Assembly: GCA_934527315.1 (NCBI GenBank)
Contig: CAKTAK010000001.1
Coordinates: forward strand, 75,465 to 139,464
Direction: 5' to 3'
DNA from: HGM13010 sp934527315
GTDB lineage: Bacteria; Bacillota; Clostridia; Oscillospirales; Oscillospiraceae
DNA: 64,000 nt
This document shows positions 58,043 to 64,000 of this stretch, piece after piece. The notes under the pieces are model-generated. The model had not been told where the DNA came from. It did no database searches and saw only the letters and a program-made list of their open reading frames with translations. How positions within the stretch are numbered: the stretch's first letter is position 1; each line of letters opens with the position of its first letter. Made by a program: the position numbers and the translations under genes.

Positions 58043-58247
58043 TTGATTATTCCGTGTTTTTTGATAGAATGAGCATATCGTAGAACAGAGTTGTGCCGCC
58101 AAACCGGCAGCTGGCTTTCTCTGTGAGACAGCAGCGCTTGTCCGCGGTTACGAGATGCTCAGCGGACCCTAATCAAAAGTTTTTTCATGCCAAATGCAAT
58201 AAATTGACCTTTCCGTGCATTACACGGATGACAGGAGACGAAAGCCT
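58043..58247 (+). promoter_or_regulatory. Promoter and structured leader of the ECF sigma operon
   Basis: TTGATT (58043-58048) and TAGAAT (58065-58070) are 16 bases apart, leaving a leader of about 170 bases. It contains a GCCG/CGGC stem near 58097-58110, a GTCCGC/GCGGAC stem near 58140-58168 with AAAAGTTTTTTC soon after, and CCGTG/CACGG (58212-58226). I see no known riboswitch consensus. The final hairpin sits just before AGGAGA. Confidence 0.45.
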
Positions 58248-58823
58248 ATGCTCAGCTTGCTGATGACAACCGAATATTCGCCGGCAGAGGATCGGCACGA
58301 GCTGCAGCAGTTGCTGATTCGTATTGCCGGCGGTGAGCGCGACGCGCTGGCGGAGCTGTATCAGCGCACACGCACGGCGGTGTACGGCCTTGCACTTTCC
58401 TACCTCAAAAACGCCCAGGACGCGCAGGATCTTGCGCAGGACGTCTATGTACAGGTGTGGGACTGCGCGGCGCAGTACCGCCCCACCGGCTCACCCATGG
58501 GCTGGCTGCTGACTGTGTGCCGCAACCTGTGCCTGATGCGCCTGCGGCGCGGGGAACGACATGCCACCCTCAGCGAGGAGGAATGGGACGCCATTCCCGC
58601 CCAGGAGTGCGGACTGGACGCCGATGAGCGCGCGCTGCTGCAAGGTGCATTGGCAAAGCTTGCTGACGAGGAGCGGCGCATTGTGCTGCTCCATGCGGTC
58701 GCGGGCATGAAGCACCGGGAAATCGCGGCGCTGCTGGAGCTGCCGCTCCCCACCGTCCTGTCGAAATATCACAGAGCATTAAAAAAGATGCGCAGCTTTC
58801 TGGAAGGAGATGACGTCCGATGA
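58248..58823 (+). CDS. ECF-type RNA polymerase sigma factor
   Basis: A 191-residue sigma-70 family protein; the ATG at 58248 follows AGGAGA. Region 2 is seen in YLKNAQDAQDLAQDVYVQVWDCAAQYRP (about 56-83) and region 4 in LADEERRIVLLHAVAGMKHREIAALLELPLPTVLSKYHRALKKM (about 140-183). There is no region 3, as expected for ECF. The next gene starts four bases before its stop and encodes a probable membrane anti-sigma partner. The targets may include the surface protein downstream; this is not shown. Confidence 0.92.
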   Translation: MLSLLMTTEYSPAEDRHELQQLLIRIAGGERDALAELYQRTRTAVYGLALSYLKNAQDAQDLAQDVYVQVWDCAAQYRPTGSPMGWLLTVCRNLCLMRLRRGERHATLSEEEWDAIPAQECGLDADERALLQGALAKLADEERRIVLLHAVAGMKHREIAALLELPLPTVLSKYHRALKKMRSFLEGDDVR

Positions 58824-60034
58824 CCGATAAAAAAATGGAGCAGAGGTTGGCCGCGGCAGTGGAAAAGACCGCGCCGGACGATATAAGCGGCGTTCTCTCC
58901 CGCTGTGAAGTGCGGAAAGGAACGGTAATTCCCATGACAACAAAGAAAACGATGACGAGAAAATGGACATCGCTCATTGCTGCCTGCCTTGCGGTGATAC
59001 TGCTGTGCGGCGGCGGAGGGGTGTTCTATCAGCAGGCACATGCGGTGGCATCGGTGGTGTCGCTGGATGTGAACCCGAGCATTGAACTGAAAGTAAATCG
59101 GAGCGAAAAGGTTCTCGTCTGTACGCCGCTCAACGAGGATGCAAAAGCCATCCTTGCGGATATGGGCGGCGGCGCTGACCTCAAGGGTGCAAAGCTGGAT
59201 GTGGCGGTAAACGCCATCGTGGGCAGCCTTGTGCGCAACGGCTATCTGGACAGCATTTCCTCCGCCATCATGATTTCGGTGGAGGACAAGGATGCTGCCC
59301 GTGCGGAAAAACTCCAGCGGGAACTGACCAGCGCCGTGGGCGGCGTTTTGCAGACCAGCGAAGCGAAGGCTGCCATTCTGACGCAGACGCTGACGCAGGA
59401 TGCGGGCTTGGAGCAGCAGGCCCGGGAAAACAGTATCTCCACCGGAAAAGCGGCGCTGGTGAACCGCGTGCTCGCCCTCAACTCCGCGCTGAAGTTTGAC
59501 GCACTGGCAAAGCTCTCGGTGGAAGAGCTGAAGGATCTTGCCGAGGCGGGTGCACCTGCCATGCCGATCGGTATGGATGCAGCCCGTACCGCTGCGGAGG
59601 AGTATGCCGGAACGACGGCGATAGACTCCGTCACAGCGGAGGTCGATTCTGAACTGGACGAATCCCCCGCCCACTACGAGGTGGAGCTGCACACGGCATG
59701 GGGTGAATTTGAGTATCTGGTGGACGCTTACACGGGGAAAGTGCTCAGCGGACAGAAGGACTTGCTGACTGTCGTTTCCACGCCAAATGAAACAACGAAA
59801 CCCACGACATCCGGAACGGTGCAGGACATCGGCCATACCAAGGCAAAGTCCATCGCCCTGAACCATGCGGGTGTGAGTGAGAACACGGCGTATGACATGG
59901 ACGTTGAGCTGGACGATGAGGACGGCACGTTCGTCTACGAAGTCGAGTTCAAATCCGGCAATATGGAATATGACTACGAGATTGATGCCGCCACCGGCGC
60001 GATCCTCAAGCATGAAACAGAGCCGGATGACTGA
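58820..60034 (+). CDS. RsgI-like anti-sigma membrane protein with PepSY domains
   Basis: A 404-residue protein overlapping the sigma gene (ATGA). Residues 1-45 are a cytosolic segment, and a single membrane helix lies at about 50-66. Residues about 73-120 carry the RsgI-family extracytoplasmic motif (SVVSLDVNPSIELKVNRSEKV). Two PepSY-like domains follow, about 250-310 and about 340-400, each ending with YEV.FKSG or YEVELHTA and DAYTG/DAATG. RsgI proteins normally pair with SigI; here the partner is ECF type. It probably holds the sigma factor and senses an outside signal. Confidence 0.82.
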   Translation: MTDKKMEQRLAAAVEKTAPDDISGVLSRCEVRKGTVIPMTTKKTMTRKWTSLIAACLAVILLCGGGGVFYQQAHAVASVVSLDVNPSIELKVNRSEKVLVCTPLNEDAKAILADMGGGADLKGAKLDVAVNAIVGSLVRNGYLDSISSAIMISVEDKDAARAEKLQRELTSAVGGVLQTSEAKAAILTQTLTQDAGLEQQARENSISTGKAALVNRVLALNSALKFDALAKLSVEELKDLAEAGAPAMPIGMDAARTAAEEYAGTTAIDSVTAEVDSELDESPAHYEVELHTAWGEFEYLVDAYTGKVLSGQKDLLTVVSTPNETTKPTTSGTVQDIGHTKAKSIALNHAGVSENTAYDMDVELDDEDGTFVYEVEFKSGNMEYDYEIDAATGAILKHETEPDD

Positions 60035-60083
60035 CGGGAAAGAGAAACTCGCGATGGGGCAGAATCTAATTCAATCATTTGCA

Positions 60084-60125
60084 AAAGAACCGCAGCTTTC
60101 ATCTCTCGAAAGCTGCGGTTCTTTG
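60084..60125. terminator. Bidirectional terminator between the sigma operon and the surface protein gene
   Basis: An 18-bp stem (arm from AAAGAACCGCAGCTTTC, 7-base loop) has T-rich flanks on both strands. Confidence 0.85.
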
Positions 60126-60158
60126 ATATTCGGCTGCTGATGTGCAGCCGAGGGGGTG

Positions 60159-63100
60159 TTAGAAAATGTCGTTCTCGTAAGCGTTATGGAGGAACGTTGC
60201 GATTTGTGCCCGGGTGCAGGCTGCATTGGGGTCAAATTTTCCGTTGCCGACACCGCTGGTGATGTTGTTTTTCACTGCCCATGCAACGGCATCGGTGTAG
60301 TACGCGTCTGCAGGAACATCGGTGAACCGGGCGCTGCCGGTTGTATCGGGAGAACCTGCGGTGCGCCACAGCATGGAAATCATCTGCGCCCGGCTGATGG
60401 AATCCTGGGGATTCGTGCCGTCGGAGATGCCCTTGTCTACAGCCCACAGCTGACTCTTTTCATACCAGTTGCTGCCACCGGAAAGGTCCGCATTTCCCTG
60501 CCGTGCCAGTACGGTCCAAAGCATGGCGCGGCTCATGTCTACATCGGGGGAGAATGTATTTGTACCGGTGCCGCTGAACAGCTCCCGCGCGCCCACAAAG
60601 TCGATGGAATTTTCTGCCCAATGTCCGTTGATGTCTTGGAACGGTTTGGTGTTATCAATGATTTTGAGGGTGGTGCTGCCGGTAACCGTCAGCTGAATTC
60701 CGGTTTCCGTGGGAATCGAGGATTTTACGATTTCTTCGGTGCCGTCGGGGTGGACAAGGACCGCCACCGTGCCGGAATTCACGTTGGAAACGGGGATTTC
60801 CACTTTGGTTTCCCCTGCGTTCGTCGGCAGGTGAATTTCCATGGTGGGGGCGGTGCTGCTGTCCCGGCTTGCCGCAACCTGGGCGGGAATCTGCACGGCA
60901 TTGCCGGTGGTTTTCGCCTCTTCCACCGCTTTGCTGCTGACATTCACCGATGCCTCGGTTTTGCCGTTCTTGTCGGTTTTCACCGTGCCGGTGGAGCCGT
61001 CAGCGGCCTTATTTTCGGTGACGGAGCTGCCATCGGCTTTGGTTTCGGTCTTGGTCACGCTGCCGTCCTTTTCCGTGGTGGTTCCAATCACCGTGCCGTC
61101 GGCTTTGATTTCCGTTTTGGTGACGGAGCCGTCGGGATTGGTGGTGGTTTCGGACTTCACGGTGGGGTTGCTGTCGCCGGAGTAAGAGACGCTCTTGTTG
61201 GCAGCATTGACGTTGACGGTCAGGGGGAAGTCTTGGTAGTTGGTGCTCGAGACATTGACGGTGACAGTGCCGATGGAGCCAGTCGTCGTGACGGGATTCT
61301 TGTTGATGTTCAGGATCAGCTTGCCGTTTTCGACCTTCGCATTACCGGCACCGCCCGTGTAATAACCGGAGTCCATCATCCACACGGCGGGCCGCGAATA
61401 CCCGATTTCGCCGTAGGTCTTGGGGCTTTCCAGATTCGGCAGCAGCGCGTCCAGATCGACCGTATAGGTATCCGCATGATCGTTGATGACCGTCAGCGTG
61501 ACCGCGTTGTCGACGTCGGGCATGGCGGCCTTTTCGATGTTGAAGGTTGTGTTATCGCGCCCGTAGGCCTCCTTTATCGTGAAATTCGTATAGGTCATGG
61601 TCTTGTCAGTGGTGGTGATTCCCTTGAGGTTGATCATCTCGGTCGTGGCAAAGACGAAGTTCTCGTTTTTCAGCGTGATCGTCTGGTTGATGGGCTTATT
61701 CTCGCCCGCGTCAGGGGAGACAAACTCTGCGGCGGTCACTTCGTAATTGCTCTTGTCCTTGTCCGCTGTCCAGTTAACTTCCCGCTCCGTGTCCCCCATG
61801 TAGTAGAAGTAGGCATAGTATTGATACGATTCCGGCAGGGTGGTGGTACCGTCGTATATCTTGGTGTACTTTTGGTTGCCCAGGTAGCTCGGTTTGTACA
61901 GCTGGCACGGAGTGACCTCCCAGTCGAAGGTTTTAGAGCCTGTGTAGTTCTCACAGGACTCCGTGGCCGTGATGGTCAGCGTGTGTTTGCCAACCTGAGT
62001 CGCGGTGGCACCTTCGTAGGTGTAGTCATCATTGCTCAGCGTATACTCCGTACCATTCGCTTTCACTGTGATCGTGTTGGCGTAAATGTTGAACACAGAC
62101 TGCTCAGGATAAAAGGGATCGTATCTGACCGTTCTGTCCGTGGGCCAAGGACTGATCGTGACTTCGGCATTTGCGAGGTCGATTTTGGTGACGGTGATGG
62201 TGATCTCGGCGCTCTTGGAATAGCCGTCGCTGGTGCAGATGAGGAGATAGGTGTGCGTTCCCGCGGTGAGATTGTCGGGCAGTGTGTAATTCGCGCCAGT
62301 TGCCCCTTCCAGCGGTGCTGTCGCCGCCAAACCCTCGAGCTTATACCACAAATAGCTAAGGTCCGCTCCGCTCGTTTCGCTCAGTTTGCAGCTTGCGACC
62401 AGCGTTACCTCTCCCGTCGTGCCGTATGCGATGGTCGAGACTTCCTTGTTGTTCTTATCCTTCGCGTATACCGCGACGCTCTGGATGGGTGCTTTCTCCA
62501 CGGTGACTTTAAGCCCATCTGATGTTCGGAGGTGACTGTCGTTCGCCCAGGATCCGTTTTCGTACTGGAAGGCATAGCCCGCCTCCAGCAGGTCGCCGAG
62601 GGTCAGATCGGTCACCTTATTATTAGAAACCGTCACCTTACCGATCTTGCCCTTTTCCGTGCCGGAGTCCTTGATCGTCGCTCTGGCGTCCACGCTCAGC
62701 GCATCGACGTTGTGACCGTTCAGATCGAAGAAGAACGGATTGTTGATCATCACCGCAGCTCCGGTCACGTCCGCCAGCAGCTTCAGCGTGCAGCCGTCGT
62801 TCTTGTACGCATAAACGAGCGCGTCGTTGAAGCGATCATAATAGGTGACATCGTTGCCCTCTGTTATGCTGGCGGCGAACTGCTTGCCGCAGACCGTGCA
62901 AGCGCCGCTCTCGTCTACCGAAGTATGCGGGCAGGTGTAGCCGCAGGCGCACGCGCCGTTGGTGAAGCTGTGCGCATGCGTCCCGATGTGAACGTTGTAC
63001 AAATTCATGCCGGTAATTTCAGCAACGTTGACGAGCTTGCCGTCATTGTAGTAGAAAGCACAGCCGTCCGCCAGCAGATCGAGGAAAGAGCCGCTGGAAT

Positions 63101-64000
63101 TGGGATACCAGATCTTCGCGAATGTGCCGCCGGAGAAGAAAACGGAATCGGAATCGCCTCTACGAAGGTCTACCTCCTGGTTGAAGGTTCCGCCCTCAAT
63201 GGTCAGCTTGCCAACGTTTATCGCGATTCGTCCGTTGAAGGTACCGCTCTTGATGATCAGATCTCCACCTTCCTGCACATTCAGAAGCGCGGTGCCAGCC
63301 ATCCCCCCGGTTTTCCCGGTGCTGCTGTCCTGGACGATGACCCGCGCATGAAGATAGAGCTCTGCCTTTGATTGGGTCGTGGCTGTTTTGCCGTTGAGCT
63401 CCAGGGTAAACGCTTTTGAGAGAGAATGCCACTTTGTGACCTCCGCATCGCCCAGCAGTGTGACGGTATCGCCGTCCTGCGCCGCGTTCAGCGCGTCGTC
63501 GAGAGAGGTGTAGTTGTTGGTTACGCCGCTGCTCGTCGTCACCGAAGCAACGTCGTTACTGACCGTAAGTTCCACGGTTTCCGACCGTTCCTCCTCGTAG
63601 TTCTTTGTCTCGCCGGACTTGGCATAAACGTAATATGTGCCGGGTTCGCTGATTGCGGTGTTTTCGTCAATCTTGGGCATGGCTTCGCCGCCCTCTACGT
63701 CAGAAGAGCCCGCCCAGCTTTTTAACGCGGAAGCCAGATAATAATATGTCACCTCGGCGTCTTCCGGAGCACCCTCGACAGACAGAAGCGGAAGAAGCTT
63801 TTCGCCCACCGCACAAGTCGCCCTGGAAAGAGATACGGTCAGATCGGGATAGGCCTTGTTGATGTTTCCGCCGATCTCAAATTTTTCTTCGCCCGCCCTG
63901 AGCTTGTACTTCGTCGCGGCGTTGCCGATCAGCGTGATCTCCACAGTGACGGTATGCCATCCCGCGTCTGCGGAATCGAACGTCTTCACCGCAGAGAAGT
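60159..64000 (-). CDS. Large SLH-domain surface protein (partial, N-terminus outside window)
   Basis: The frame is open to the right edge, with at least 1,280 residues visible, no start and no signal peptide; a GTG at 63989 is internal in my view because readable sequence continues upstream. The visible part begins with AGWHTVTVEITLIGNAATKY, followed by Ig-like/MBG- or YDG-type repeats. A cysteine cluster (GACACGYTCPHTSV, GACTVCGKQF) lies about a quarter of the way in. A Lys/Thr/Asp/Gly-rich repeat region (NPDGSVTKTE, KADGS) precedes three C-terminal SLH domains (FQDINGHWAENSIDFV, then WAVDKGISDG, then FTDVPADAYYTDAVAWAV). SLH domains bind pyruvylated wall polymers. Base composition and codon use look different from the rest. 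Confidence 0.85.
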   Translation of the reverse strand, partial: FSAVKTFDSADAGWHTVTVEITLIGNAATKYKLRAGEEKFEIGGNINKAYPDLTVSLSRATCAVGEKLLPLLSVEGAPEDAEVTYYYLASALKSWAGSSDVEGGEAMPKIDENTAISEPGTYYVYAKSGETKNYEEERSETVELTVSNDVASVTTSSGVTNNYTSLDDALNAAQDGDTVTLLGDAEVTKWHSLSKAFTLELNGKTATTQSKAELYLHARVIVQDSSTGKTGGMAGTALLNVQEGGDLIIKSGTFNGRIAINVGKLTIEGGTFNQEVDLRRGDSDSVFFSGGTFAKIWYPNSSGSFLDLLADGCAFYYNDGKLVNVAEITGMNLYNVHIGTHAHSFTNGACACGYTCPHTSVDESGACTVCGKQFAASITEGNDVTYYDRFNDALVYAYKNDGCTLKLLADVTGAAVMINNPFFFDLNGHNVDALSVDARATIKDSGTEKGKIGKVTVSNNKVTDLTLGDLLEAGYAFQYENGSWANDSHLRTSDGLKVTVEKAPIQSVAVYAKDKNNKEVSTIAYGTTGEVTLVASCKLSETSGADLSYLWYKLEGLAATAPLEGATGANYTLPDNLTAGTHTYLLICTSDGYSKSAEITITVTKIDLANAEVTISPWPTDRTVRYDPFYPEQSVFNIYANTITVKANGTEYTLSNDDYTYEGATATQVGKHTLTITATESCENYTGSKTFDWEVTPCQLYKPSYLGNQKYTKIYDGTTTLPESYQYYAYFYYMGDTEREVNWTADKDKSNYEVTAAEFVSPDAGENKPINQTITLKNENFVFATTEMINLKGITTTDKTMTYTNFTIKEAYGRDNTTFNIEKAAMPDVDNAVTLTVINDHADTYTVDLDALLPNLESPKTYGEIGYSRPAVWMMDSGYYTGGAGNAKVENGKLILNINKNPVTTTGSIGTVTVNVSSTNYQDFPLTVNVNAANKSVSYSGDSNPTVKSETTTNPDGSVTKTEIKADGTVIGTTTEKDGSVTKTETKADGSSVTENKAADGSTGTVKTDKNGKTEASVNVSSKAVEEAKTTGNAVQIPAQVAASRDSSTAPTMEIHLPTNAGETKVEIPVSNVNSGTVAVLVHPDGTEEIVKSSIPTETGIQLTVTGSTTLKIIDNTKPFQDINGHWAENSIDFVGARELFSGTGTNTFSPDVDMSRAMLWTVLARQGNADLSGGSNWYEKSQLWAVDKGISDGTNPQDSISRAQMISMLWRTAGSPDTTGSARFTDVPADAYYTDAVAWAVKNNITSGVGNGKFDPNAACTRAQIATFLHNAYENDIF

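Noticed and set aside
58005..58060. tRNA-like GGTTCGAGCC segment on the minus strand
   Set aside because: The surrounding bases do not fold into a cloverleaf and there is no acceptor stem or anticodon arm.
60156..62522. 788-aa open frame on the plus strand
   Set aside because: It is antisense to the SLH surface protein, which has recognisable domains, and its translation is Gly/Arg/Val-rich without motifs.

Overview
The window looks like a chromosomal segment of a Gram-positive Clostridia bacterium with a moderately high GC content, probably an intestinal Oscillospirales/Ruminococcaceae-type anaerobe. Supporting features are the Feo iron uptake operon, formate-tetrahydrofolate ligase with FchA and FolD, DUF4317, VanW-family and SLH-domain surface proteins, an Amt-PII fusion, clostridial-type short-chain dehydrogenases and strong AGGAGG ribosome binding sites. 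This placement is inferred from gene content; no rRNA or tRNA gene was seen.

Layout. 1-3.9 kb (minus strand): the start of a C_GCAxxG_C_C redox protein, then a five-gene iron operon (feoA-feoA-feoB-DtxR-like regulator-FeoA-like) whose promoter is overlapped by a DtxR/IdeR-type palindrome. 4-9 kb: a complete peptide-type ABC transporter (lipoprotein, two permeases, two ATPases). 9.2-17.2 kb: a glycan operon holding all five steps of a Wbp-type route from UDP-GlcNAc to a UDP-2,3-diacetamido-mannuronic acid, with two glycosyltransferases and a small membrane protein. 17.3-20.5 kb: AIM24-like protein, PPC/DUF296 protein and an ammonium transporter fused to a PII domain. 20.7-28.3 kb: HD protein, a P-loop kinase-CYTH fusion, flavodoxin, flavin reductase, an uncharacterised protein, a COG2426 membrane protein, ProS, small proteins and a HAAS-like membrane protein. 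28.7-31.6 kb: ACT protein, homoserine dehydrogenase and aspartokinase. 31.9-37.3 kb: an SDR resembling 7-alpha-hydroxysteroid dehydrogenases, then the one-carbon operon fhs-fchA-folD-NUDIX. 37.4-48.2 kb: GDPD, CPBP protease, zinc-ribbon protein, AAA ATPase, HtpG, HemW, VanW-family protein and MetG. 48.25-49 kb: a self-contained transcription unit of three tandem 127-bp repeats, each encoding nearly the same 25-residue peptide. 49.2-56.2 kb: LprI-like lipoprotein, DUF4317 protein, a second SDR, a BaiCD/BaiH-like flavoenzyme and a divergent large HTH regulator. 56.3-64 kb: Na+/amino-acid symporter with a structured leader, an ECF sigma factor with an RsgI/PepSY membrane partner, and the C-terminal part of a large SLH surface protein that runs off the right edge.

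The strongest undescribed element is the triplicated 25-aa ORF unit at 48.5-48.9 kb. Seven of the eight codons that differ between copies (counting the stop) differ only synonymously. Each copy has its own Shine-Dalgarno site, and promoter and terminator bracket the array. A 14-bp palindrome just after its promoter differs at one base from a palindrome in the promoter region of the HTH regulator at 54.8 kb, which suggests, without proving, that the two are co-regulated.
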